Origin: CAZJUO01 sp964549245
GTDB lineage: Bacteria > Patescibacteriota > Patescibacteriia > UBA10025 > JAHIVO01
Assembly: GCA_964549245.1 (NCBI GenBank)
Contig: CAZJUO010000065.1
Location: 1-7,035 of the forward strand
Reading direction: 5' to 3'
Length of the DNA stretch: 7,035 nt
Position numbers and translations under genes: made by a program. How positions within the stretch are numbered: the stretch's first letter is position 1; each line of letters starts with the position of its first letter. The notes under the pieces are model-generated. The model was not told the origin of the DNA, made no database searches, and saw only the letters and a program-made list of their open reading frames with translations. Below are positions 1 to 4,440 of the stretch, in pieces.

Positions 1-55
1 AGCGAAGCCCAGGCGTAGCGGGCGGGGAGCAGAAGTGATAAACATATGATTAAAC
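1..55 (+). repeat. 55-bp direct repeat, copy 1 (right half of palindrome plus GIY-YIG start)
   Basis: Bases 1-55 are identical to 370-424. The copy holds the right arm of a GC-rich palindrome (about 1-27), a short spacer, and the first three codons of the GIY-YIG gene starting at 46. The left arm of the palindrome lies outside the window. The identity continues into the coding start, so the repeat is a module boundary joined to the nuclease gene and not an independent intergenic sequence. Confidence 0.95.
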
Positions 56-321
56 TATTTTATACCTACGTCCTAATAAGCTTGCGCGATAAAAAACTAT
101 ACGTTGGCTACACAGATAATTTAAATAAAAGATTGACTGAACATAACGAAGGAAAAGTGACCTCGACAAAAAACCGCATACCCTTATCACTTATGTATTA
201 TGAGGCTTGTCGTAATAAACAAGATGCTATCAAAAGGGAAAAGTACTTTAAAATGGGATATGGACGTCGATTTCTCAAAACACGACTCCATAACTATTTA
301 ATAAACAAAAAGTTATTTTAA
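46..321 (+). CDS. Small GIY-YIG nuclease-domain protein (URI/UPF0213-like)
   Basis: This 91-residue protein is one stand-alone GIY-YIG domain, the usual size for the URI/UPF0213 group of small nucleases. Seen in the sequence are the two signature strands as YVL (8-10) and YVG (19-21), R29 in the following helix (NKRLTEHN), the conserved ST-K--P segment (40-46), YYEA (51-54) and a KREKYFK helix (63-69) whose E65 is the likely metal-binding glutamate. A GRRFLKTR tail follows. The family cleaves DNA with one divalent metal, but for CPR members the target is unknown. The start is ATG 46 inside a repeated segment, with only a weak purine-rich stretch (GAAGTG) upstream. A tRNA 5' fragment begins 3 nt after the stop. 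Family assignment is confident; a role in mobility of the flanking repeats is inference. Confidence 0.88.
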   Translation: MIKLFYTYVLISLRDKKLYVGYTDNLNKRLTEHNEGKVTSTKNRIPLSLMYYEACRNKQDAIKREKYFKMGYGRRFLKTRLHNYLINKKLF

Positions 322-324
322 ATA

Positions 325-346
325 CGCGCCCATAGCTCAATCGGTA
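325..346 (+). repeat. Truncated tRNA-Lys 5' fragment (22-bp duplication)
   Basis: These 22 bases are identical to 545-566, which cover the acceptor 5' strand, the D-stem 5' strand and part of the D-loop of the complete tRNA-Lys. The match stops in the D-loop at ...TCGGTA, and the very next base (347) starts the GC-rich palindrome. It cannot form a tRNA. Together with 545-566 it forms direct repeats flanking a 198-bp insert, the pattern left when an element joins at the 5' half of a tRNA gene and restores the gene on its far side. Remnant of a tandem duplication is an alternative. Confidence 0.85.
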
Positions 347-395
347 CCCGCCCGCCATCGCTTCGCCGGAGCGAAGCCCAGGCGTAGCGGGCGGG
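347..395. repeat. Nested GC-rich palindrome
   Basis: Outer arms CCCGCCCGC (347-355) and GCGGGCGGG (387-395) pair perfectly over 9 bp. Inside them GCTTCGC (360-366) and GCGAAGC (371-377) form a second perfect 7-bp stem with a CGGA loop. The unpaired inner segments (356-359, 378-386) give a cruciform-like or bulged fold. There is no T-run, so it is not an intrinsic terminator. The right half (370-395) recurs at 1-26, implying a second copy whose left arm lies off the window. It is REP- or MITE-like in architecture. Confidence 0.8.
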
Positions 396-424
396 GAGCA
401 GAAGTGATAAACATATGATTAAAC
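370..424 (+). repeat. 55-bp direct repeat, copy 2
   Basis: Identical to bases 1-55, at an offset of 369 bp. Sequence similarity ends 10 bp into the copied GIY-YIG coding region. Perfect identity over non-coding and coding bases alike points to recent duplication or to an actively spreading repeat. Confidence 0.95.
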
Positions 425-429
425 CATAA
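415..429 (+). pseudogene. Truncated GIY-YIG gene start
   Basis: ATG 415 and the next two codons (M-I-K) are identical to the GIY-YIG gene at 46, but the frame then reads one codon and hits TAA at 427-429. The following bases (CCATAAT then AAATAAA) loosely resemble the 3' end of the intact gene around 286-305. An internal deletion that removed most of the coding region is therefore possible. Remnant status is clear; the deletion route is inference. Confidence 0.6.
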
Positions 430-447
430 TAAATAAAGTAATCCGAG

Positions 448-464
448 CAAATGCTTCGCATTTG
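448..464 (+). other. Short perfect hairpin
   Basis: CAAATGC (448-454) and GCATTTG (458-464) pair over 7 bp around TTC. No T-run follows, and a purine-rich AAAGGAG lies just downstream (471-477). Function unknown; it could be an end of the inserted unit or a structure in the tRNA precursor transcript. Confidence 0.5.
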
Positions 465-545
465 TAAGGAAAAGGAGAAACGCGTGCGGAGGTGGAGTGG
501 CCGATCAATAGAAGGACACGAAACCGCAGCACCGTTTGGACGCGC

Positions 546-621
546 GCGCCCATAGCTCAATCGGTAGAGCATCTGCCTCTTAAGCAGGGTGTTGAAGGTT
601 CGAGTCCTTCTGGGCGCACCA
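546..621 (+). tRNA. tRNA-Lys (anticodon CTT)
   Basis: The 76 bases fold as a canonical class I tRNA. The acceptor is GCGCCCA (546-552) with TGGGCGC (611-617), discriminator A618 and encoded CCA 619-621. The D-stem is GCTC/GAGC with an AATCGGTA loop. The anticodon stem is TCTGC/GCAGG around loop CTCTTAA, so the anticodon is CUU, reading Lys AAG. The T-arm is GAAGG-TTCGAGT-CCTTC. Its first 21 bases are duplicated at 326-346. The YibE/F start codon lies 11 nt downstream, so both genes are probably on one transcript separated by tRNA 3' processing. Confidence 0.97.
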
Positions 622-632
622 AAATCTTTCTT

Positions 633-1769
633 ATGAAAAAAATATTTTTTCTCACGGTAGTGGCTAGTCTTGCCATTAGTCTATTGCCAATACACAGCTT
701 TGCACAAACAACCGACAACGACGAAATATTTCAAGCGAGAGTTACTGAAATATTAGAGGAAAAAACGATTACTGATGAAGCTGGGGAAGCTGTTACGCTA
801 CAGAAATTACAATTAAAAGGCCTCGAGGGCACATGGAAAGACCAGGAAATCATATTTGATGGAACGGCTTATGAAGTAATAACCGCCAATCAATATAAGG
901 TTGGCGACAAGGTAATGGCGGTGGCCAGTGTCGACAACGAGGGTAATAATGTATTTTATGTAACAGATTACGTGCGCCAAAGCGCACTGTACTGGCTGGC
1001 GGCCTTATTTGCTGTGGTGGTAATCGCCATTGGACGCTTGAAAGGCTTACGGGCTATCGTCGTCCTGATATTGACATTTATTATAATTTTAGCCTTTGTC
1101 CTGCCGTTAATCCTCCAGGGAAAAAGCCCCCTACTCATCAGTATTATCGGTGCTGTCTTTATCTTGGTCATCGCCATCTATCTAACAGAAGGGTTACAGC
1201 GAAATTCCACCATTGCCGTGGCGAGTATCACCATAGCTCTAATCATCACGGGACTGCTGTCAGTCTGGTTTACTCACCTGGCCCGCTTAACCGGCTTTGC
1301 CAGTGAAGAAACGTTCTTCTTAAAAAATATGCTAGGAGCTGATATCAATATCCAGGGCTTACTTTTAGCCGGCATCATCATCGGCGCGCTGGGCGTTTTG
1401 GATGATGTGGTGGTGGCCCAGGTAGCCACCGTTAACCAGCTCAAACAGGCTAATCCAAATTTTACTAAAAAAGAACTGTACTCCAAGGCTATGGAAGTCG
1501 GCATAACCCACATGAGTGCTATGGTCAATACCTTGTTTCTAGCTTACGCTGGCGCGGCGCTGCCTATATTACTGCTTTTTACCATCAACGAGCCGCCCTA
1601 CCATACTTTTTCCCAGACCTTAAACAATGAACTAATCGCCACGGAAATCGTCCGGACGTTAACGGGTAGTATCGGCTTAATGCTAGCCATCCCCTTAGCC
1701 ACCCTGCTCTCGGTACAATTTGTTCGGCTTAAAAAAATCGCTCCGGGCGTTCCTCATCAGTTCAAATAA
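633..1769 (+). CDS. YibE/F family multi-pass membrane protein
   Basis: This 378-residue protein starts with a signal peptide (MKKIFFLTVVASLAISLLPIH, cleavage near 24-25). An extracytoplasmic beta-rich domain follows (about 30-115, with the VGDKVMA segment typical of the family). About seven membrane segments come next, near 119-137, 141-162, 167-185, 192-212, 241-260, 296-316 and 343-364. Diagnostic YibE/F motifs are GALGVLDDVVVAQ (251-263) and AMEVG-TH-SAMVNTLFLAYAGA (286-308). The function is not established; the fold suggests a transporter or permease. The frame is open further upstream through the tRNA, but ATG 633 is chosen because it begins the signal peptide. No Shine-Dalgarno is present: only 11 nt separate it from the tRNA CCA, so translation probably begins on a near-leaderless mRNA made by tRNA processing. 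Confidence 0.92.
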   Translation: MKKIFFLTVVASLAISLLPIHSFAQTTDNDEIFQARVTEILEEKTITDEAGEAVTLQKLQLKGLEGTWKDQEIIFDGTAYEVITANQYKVGDKVMAVASVDNEGNNVFYVTDYVRQSALYWLAALFAVVVIAIGRLKGLRAIVVLILTFIIILAFVLPLILQGKSPLLISIIGAVFILVIAIYLTEGLQRNSTIAVASITIALIITGLLSVWFTHLARLTGFASEETFFLKNMLGADINIQGLLLAGIIIGALGVLDDVVVAQVATVNQLKQANPNFTKKELYSKAMEVGITHMSAMVNTLFLAYAGAALPILLLFTINEPPYHTFSQTLNNELIATEIVRTLTGSIGLMLAIPLATLLSVQFVRLKKIAPGVPHQFK

Positions 1770-1792
1770 ACACAAAGTAAAAACGGATAAAT

Positions 1793-1826
1793 CGCGGACA
1801 GCCTCCGCGGCGTTTCAAACAACGCC
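1793..1826 (+). terminator. Two adjoining hairpins after the YibE/F gene; possible weak terminator
   Basis: CGCGGA/TCCGCG (1793-1798, 1804-1809; loop CAGCC) is followed directly by GGCGTT/AACGCC (1809-1814, 1821-1826; loop TCAAAC). The stems share one G and could compete with each other. No proper T-run follows (ATTCTT only), so termination may be weak or factor-assisted. They sit just before the next promoter at 1831. Confidence 0.4.
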
Positions 1827-1830
1827 ATTC

Positions 1831-1859
1831 TTGACATACACATTTTATATTGCTACTAT
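1831..1859 (+). promoter_or_regulatory. Strong sigma-70-type promoter with extended -10
   Basis: TTGACA (1831-1836) is followed by a 17-bp spacer and TACTAT (1854-1859), with a TG at 1851-1852 giving an extended -10. Transcription should start near 1866. The leader of about 32 nt carries a strong Shine-Dalgarno (AAGGAGG, 1887-1893) 4 nt before ATG 1898. It drives the two-gene unit 1898-2940. Confidence 0.85.
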
Positions 1860-1897
1860 GCTGTGATAGTTATTTAAAAACAAAATAAGGAGGAATA

Positions 1898-2482
1898 ATG
1901 GAACTTGAAAAACGCCCAGAGACTGAACTGGAGTATTGGGCAACCATAGAGCAGCTCGGCGGCTTTATCTGGCGCATGAATCATGATCTGGCTGATGGAC
2001 GAATTACAGATCCAGATGGAGCAATCGATCATGATATTAACCAGGCCCACGAATTAACCCAGCAATTACTCAAAGAAATTGAAGACAAGTTTGGCGTGAT
2101 ACCGCCGGATTTAAAAAATAAACAGGCAGGTGAAAAATCCGCCCCGCCCGGAAAAATTCACTACTGGGATTGGTATAAACAAATGAAGCGTCAGTGTTAC
2201 AACCTTCATTACCAAAGCCTTATCTGTTCGGCCTGTCCGTTTTCCGATGGCCTGGATCGTTATGTTGCTTTGGGGTCAATCCCTTGCGGCATTTACCCTG
2301 GCACCTTTGTGGAGCTTAAAAACCCCTTCACTTGCCAAATGGTTCATCGTAAAATTAGAAGCTGGAACGACGGCATTTTGCACAGCTTGATTAAAAGAAA
2401 ATTTGGCAGCGATACGCTGGCAGCTTTTAAAGCCAAAAAGCAAGAACTGATGAATGCGCCGTCCGAGACGGCTACCGAATAA
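1898..2482 (+). CDS. Hypothetical protein with five cysteines
   Basis: I do not recognise this 194-residue protein. It has no signal peptide or membrane segment, so it is probably cytoplasmic. Residues 1-65 are acidic and predicted helical (ELEYWATIEQLGGFIWRMNHDL, then HELTQQLLKEIEDKFG). A tryptophan-rich patch HYWDWYKQMKRQC follows (88-100). The middle holds cysteines at 100, 110, 113, 130 and 146, including a C-x2-C pair (ICSACP). The C-terminal third is basic and helical. Four or five spaced cysteines could bind zinc or an iron-sulfur cluster, but this is inference. The start is secured by a perfect Shine-Dalgarno and the promoter at 1831. It lies 32 nt ahead of the YfiM-like gene and is probably co-transcribed. 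Confidence 0.85.
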   Translation: MELEKRPETELEYWATIEQLGGFIWRMNHDLADGRITDPDGAIDHDINQAHELTQQLLKEIEDKFGVIPPDLKNKQAGEKSAPPGKIHYWDWYKQMKRQCYNLHYQSLICSACPFSDGLDRYVALGSIPCGIYPGTFVELKNPFTCQMVHRKIRSWNDGILHSLIKRKFGSDTLAAFKAKKQELMNAPSETATE

Positions 2483-2514
2483 ACCATCCCATAACAAAAT
2501 GAAAGGGGGACCAT

Positions 2515-2940
2515 ATGAAACAATGGCTTGTGTGGCTGGTAATACCAACGTTAGTATTTGGAGCAAACGTAAACGGCATGGCCAGTGGGTTGTTTACCCA
2601 TCCGTCTAAAGGATATTTTAGCTGGCAAGCGGCTGATCCGTGGTACTATGACCAAGCTGGCCGGCGGCTGCCTGACAAGTTTGAGCACTTTTGGGGCAAC
2701 TACCTCGGGGCACGGCTGCTCAAGGGCCAGTTAGGCTGGAGCAATACCGCCACCATTGCCACCACCATGGGCATCGATATTGCCAAAGAAATGGCAGATG
2801 GCTACCGTGAGGGTTTTTCCATGCGTGACATGCTGGCCAATAGCCTTGGCTGTACTGCCGGAATACTACAGCTGCCTATTGCCTGTACCTATTCTTCGCA
2901 CAATAACACCATTATGCTGGTTTTCTACCATCACTGGTAA
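2515..2940 (+). CDS. Exported YfiM/DUF2279-like protein
   Basis: This 141-residue protein begins with a hydrophobic signal peptide (KQWLVWLVIPTLVFGA, cleavage probably near 17-24) and should act outside the cytoplasmic membrane. It has no lipobox cysteine, unlike lipoprotein members such as E. coli YfiM. Two conserved blocks place it in that group: PDKFEHFWGNYLGA (53-66), and TMGIDIAKEMADGYREGF followed by SMRDMLANSLG (84-112). These match the DK-x2-H, KE-x2-D and D-x2-AN-x2-G pattern of YfiM-type proteins. The family has no proven biochemical role. The start ATG 2515 has AAAGGGGG (2502-2509) 5 nt upstream. It is the second gene of the unit and is followed by a strong terminator. Confidence 0.8.
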   Translation: MKQWLVWLVIPTLVFGANVNGMASGLFTHPSKGYFSWQAADPWYYDQAGRRLPDKFEHFWGNYLGARLLKGQLGWSNTATIATTMGIDIAKEMADGYREGFSMRDMLANSLGCTAGILQLPIACTYSSHNNTIMLVFYHHW

Positions 2941-2951
2941 ATGCAAACAAT

Positions 2952-2985
2952 ACCCGGCCTTATATATATGCAGGCCGGGTTTTTT
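2952..2985 (+). terminator. Strong intrinsic terminator
   Basis: ACCCGGCCT (2952-2960) pairs perfectly with AGGCCGGGT (2972-2980) around an 11-nt AT-rich loop, followed by T2980-2985. It begins 11 nt after the stop of the YfiM-like gene and ends just before the convergent small gene (stop codon 2987-2989). The opposite strand lacks a good T-run, so it acts mainly on plus-strand transcription. Confidence 0.92.
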
Positions 2986-2986
2986 A

Positions 2987-3223
2987 TTACACTTCCTGCT
3001 GCAATGAACCGTTATCGTTTTTTAATTCAATCTTTGCCGAAGCGCCGTAAAAAATCTTGCAGTTTTGTGACTCTTCGATCGTTAGCTGACCGCCTGACTT
3101 CACGACAAATGAACTATCAACCGCCCGTTTGACCAATAGATTTTGGTTAAAACCAACGGTACGGTTAGCTCCGTTTAGCTCGTCGATAACCTCTGTCGGC
3201 TGGGTTTTATTTTGTGTTGTCAT
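2987..3223 (-). CDS. Small hypothetical protein (78 aa)
   Basis: Not recognised. The start used is the ATG at 3221-3223, giving MTTQNKTQ..., because AAAAGGA (complement of 3231-3237) lies 7 nt upstream and a TGG-TATAAT extended -10 sits just before that. An upstream in-frame ATG would place the start inside the promoter and terminator. The protein is soluble. It has a polar N-terminus, an NQNLLVKRAVDSSFVVKS stretch (27-43) and an alternating beta-strand-like tail (KSGGQLTIEES...KIFYGASAKIELKND, 42-70) with one cysteine (C55). Overlapping plus-strand frames lack ribosome sites and read as low-complexity shadows. Existence is likely, function unknown. Confidence 0.6.
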   Translation of the reverse strand: MTTQNKTQPTEVIDELNGANRTVGFNQNLLVKRAVDSSFVVKSGGQLTIEESQNCKIFYGASAKIELKNDNGSLQQEV

Positions 3224-3241
3224 ATTTTTATCCTTTTCTGT

Positions 3242-3250
3242 ATTATACCA
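3242..3250 (-). promoter_or_regulatory. Extended -10 promoter for the 78-aa gene
   Basis: On the minus strand this reads TGG followed by a perfect TATAAT (complement of 3242-3247). No good -35 is seen; a T-run from the adjacent terminator lies at that position. The predicted start near 3235 would leave a leader of about 12 nt containing little more than the Shine-Dalgarno. Confidence 0.55.
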
Positions 3251-3266
3251 TACTGCAATCCTACAA

Positions 3267-3301
3267 AAAAAGAACCCCATTACAGTATTGGGGTTCTTTT
3301 T
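3267..3301 (-). terminator. Intrinsic terminator of the RRM gene
   Basis: A 13-bp stem pairs AAAAAGAACCCCA (3267-3279) with its complement (3289-3301) around a 9-nt loop. On the minus strand the T-run continues to 3265. It lies 20 bp past the RRM stop codon. Because A- and T-runs flank both sides it could also stop plus-strand transcription. Confidence 0.85.
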
Positions 3302-3320
3302 GTTCTATTTGGAAGTCCTT

Positions 3321-3617
3321 TTATCGGTCAAAATCTCTTTTGCCAAATCCACCGCGTCGTGGGCGATCCCCCATGGGTCTCGCCTCATTAACTACGATAG
3401 CTCGGCCGTCGATCTCTTTCCCATTAAGCTCATCAACTGCTTTTTGAGCTTCTTCATCACTTGACATTTCCACAAAACCAAATCCCCGAGAACGGCCCGA
3501 AACGCGATCAATGATCACTTTGGCCGATTCTACGGTGCCCGCTTGGGCAAAAAACTCCTGTAACTGATCGTCAGTGACATTATAGGAAAGGCTTCCTACG
3601 AATAACTTCTTAGCCAT
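3321..3617 (-). CDS. RRM-domain RNA-binding protein
   Basis: This 98-residue protein is a single RNA recognition motif that binds single-stranded RNA. RNP2 is LFVGSL (5-10) and RNP1 is RGFGFVEM (44-51), with the aromatic residues F6, F46 and F48 that stack on bases. The rest of the fold follows (VTDDQLQEFFAQAG helix, EEAQKAVDELNG helix, REAIVVNEA-type last strand at 73-79). A short Arg/Gly-rich tail (RPRRGGFGKRDFDR, 85-98) is typical of bacterial and cyanobacterial Rbp proteins, which are often cold-responsive. The start ATG has no clear Shine-Dalgarno (GAAAAC). It is preceded by a promoter at 3711-3739 and a leader of about 85 nt that can fold. It has its own terminator. Identification is confident; its RNA targets cannot be read from sequence. 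Confidence 0.95.
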   Translation of the reverse strand: MAKKLFVGSLSYNVTDDQLQEFFAQAGTVESAKVIIDRVSGRSRGFGFVEMSSDEEAQKAVDELNGKEIDGRAIVVNEARPMGDRPRRGGFGKRDFDR

Positions 3618-3651
3618 GTTTTCAATAGTGCGAATTAATTATTATAATCTC

Positions 3652-3699
3652 ATTTAGGAAGACCTTTACCTCTAATGTACAAATTAGAAAACCCTAAAT
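3652..3699 (-). promoter_or_regulatory. Nested stem-loop in the RRM gene leader
   Basis: In the predicted 5' leader an outer 7-bp stem (complement of 3693-3699 with 3652-3658, ATTTAGG/CCTAAAT) encloses an inner 6-bp hairpin (3683-3688 with 3671-3676, TCTAAT/ATTAGA, loop TTGTAC). All pairs are perfect. A leader of this kind could regulate by temperature or by binding the encoded RRM protein. The role is inference. A second TATAAT (complement of 3641-3646) lies downstream of the fold and could start a shorter transcript. Confidence 0.45.
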
Positions 3700-3710
3700 T
3701 GATCACTTGT

Positions 3711-3739
3711 ATGGTAGCAAACCCTTGGCAGAACGTCAA
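3711..3739 (-). promoter_or_regulatory. Promoter of the RRM gene
   Basis: On the minus strand TTGACG (complement of 3734-3739), a 17-bp spacer and TACCAT (complement of 3711-3716) form a sigma-70-type promoter with a TGC extended -10. The layout is the same as the promoter at 1831-1859. The predicted start is near 3704, leaving about 85 nt of leader. Confidence 0.6.
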
Positions 3740-3743
3740 TGGC

Positions 3744-4208
3744 CTAGGGGGCAGTATTATTTTGACCGCTTATAAGATTTGCTATATCAGATAAAACTTG
3801 AGCGGCATGCCGATCTGGCTTAACGGTTCGGTAAATCTTTTGAATGGTTCCGTTTGGGTCGATTAAAAACGATACGCGCTTGGGAAACAAGATGCCGTTG
3901 GCGCCGTACGCCTTGACCATAATCCGATCCGCATCTGCCAGCAATTCAAACGGTAACTTATGTTCAGATTGGAATTTCTGATGTGAGGCTACCGAATCAC
4001 CGCTCACGCCAACAACTTGTACTAACTTTTTCAGTTCCTGCCAATTATCCCGGAACGAGCAAGCTTCTTTGGTACAGCCGGATGTGAAATCTTTAGGATA
4101 AAAATAAAGCAGTAACCATTGCCCTTGATAGTCCTTCATAGTACGCTCTTGGCCGTCTTGGTTATTAGCCTGGAAATCAGGCGCTTTTTTTCCTTCTTCT
4201 AATTTCAT
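3744..4208 (-). CDS. bcp: Thioredoxin-dependent peroxiredoxin, BCP/PrxQ type
   Basis: This 154-residue protein has the length and order of an atypical two-cysteine BCP/PrxQ peroxiredoxin. It reduces hydrogen and organic peroxides in the cytoplasm, using thioredoxin-like donors. Seen are the KAPDF start (8-12), FYPKDFTSGCTKEAC (36-50) with Thr42, the peroxidatic Cys45 and the resolving Cys50 five residues later, GVSGDS (67-72) and the catalytic Arg111 in FPKRVSFLID. The frame can be extended to TTG 4226, but ATG 4208 is chosen because AAAGAGAG lies 5 nt upstream and homologues start at MKLE. Heptanucleotide repeats (4225-4266) lie directly upstream. No terminator is visible after the stop, so some read-through into the RRM gene is possible. 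Confidence 0.95.
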   Translation of the reverse strand: MKLEEGKKAPDFQANNQDGQERTMKDYQGQWLLLYFYPKDFTSGCTKEACSFRDNWQELKKLVQVVGVSGDSVASHQKFQSEHKLPFELLADADRIMVKAYGANGILFPKRVSFLIDPNGTIQKIYRTVKPDRHAAQVLSDIANLISGQNNTAP

Positions 4209-4224
4209 AATTCTCTCTTTACTC

Positions 4225-4266
4225 AATTACTAATTACTGATTACCAATTACTAGTTACTAGTTGCC
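4225..4266. repeat. Six tandem 7-nt repeats in the peroxiredoxin leader
   Basis: Units read AATTACT, AATTACT, GATTACC, AATTACT, AGTTACT, AGTTGCC, in perfect 7-bp phase, and degenerate copies continue to about 4280. They lie just upstream of the peroxiredoxin Shine-Dalgarno, within the probable 5' leader. Length variation would change leader size. Function unknown. Confidence 0.8.
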
Positions 4267-4295
4267 CTATTACTTAATTATTTAAAACTACATAA

Positions 4296-4323
4296 ACCAT
4301 ACCACGTCCTAAAATAAAAACAA
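4296..4323 (-). promoter_or_regulatory. Possible peroxiredoxin promoter
   Basis: On the minus strand TTGTTT (complement of 4318-4323), a 16-bp spacer and TATGGT (complement of 4296-4301) with a TGG extended -10 make a moderate promoter. It would give a leader of about 80 nt that contains the 7-nt repeats. Matches to consensus are partial. Confidence 0.35.
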
Positions 4324-4338
4324 ATCGTGCATTACCAA

Positions 4339-4358
4339 ATAACATAGTGACATGTTAT
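4339..4358. promoter_or_regulatory. Inverted repeat in the divergent intergenic region
   Basis: ATAACAT (4339-4345) and ATGTTAT (4352-4358) form a perfect 7-bp dyad with a 6-bp spacer. It lies upstream of the probable peroxiredoxin promoter and 140 bp before the Rrf2 gene, as expected of a dimeric regulator site. The regulator is not identifiable. Confidence 0.4.
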
Positions 4359-4424
4359 CAACCAACATTTTGCGCTGGCTGTTTTGTCGTTTGTAAAATC
4401 TTAAATAATTTATTAACCATGGAT

Positions 4425-4433
4425 TGTGGATAA
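4425..4433 (-). other. DnaA-box-like 9-mer
   Basis: The minus strand reads TTATCCACA, a perfect match to the consensus DnaA box. A poor 7/9 relative occurs near 4355-4363. There is no cluster of boxes and no dnaA or dnaN gene here, so it is not evidence of an origin. It could be a titration or regulatory site, or chance. Confidence 0.35.
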
Positions 4434-4440
4434 CTCCCCC

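Noticed and set aside
347..424. CRISPR array
   Set aside because: Only two copies of the repeat at 369-bp distance, with coding sequence between them and no regular spacers.
318..572. Minus-strand open frame across the repeat and tRNA
   Set aside because: It is antisense to the tRNA and palindrome, has no ribosome site and resembles no protein family.
492..632. Upstream extension of the YibE/F frame through the tRNA gene
   Set aside because: It would translate the tRNA sequence, and the signal peptide clearly begins at ATG 633.
2941..3464. Several plus-strand frames over the small minus-strand gene and RRM gene
   Set aside because: They begin in terminators or lie antisense to the well-supported RRM gene, with no ribosome sites; read as shadows.
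4209..4226. TTG start six codons upstream for the peroxiredoxin
   Set aside because: The codons overlap the Shine-Dalgarno of ATG 4208, and homologues begin at MKLE.
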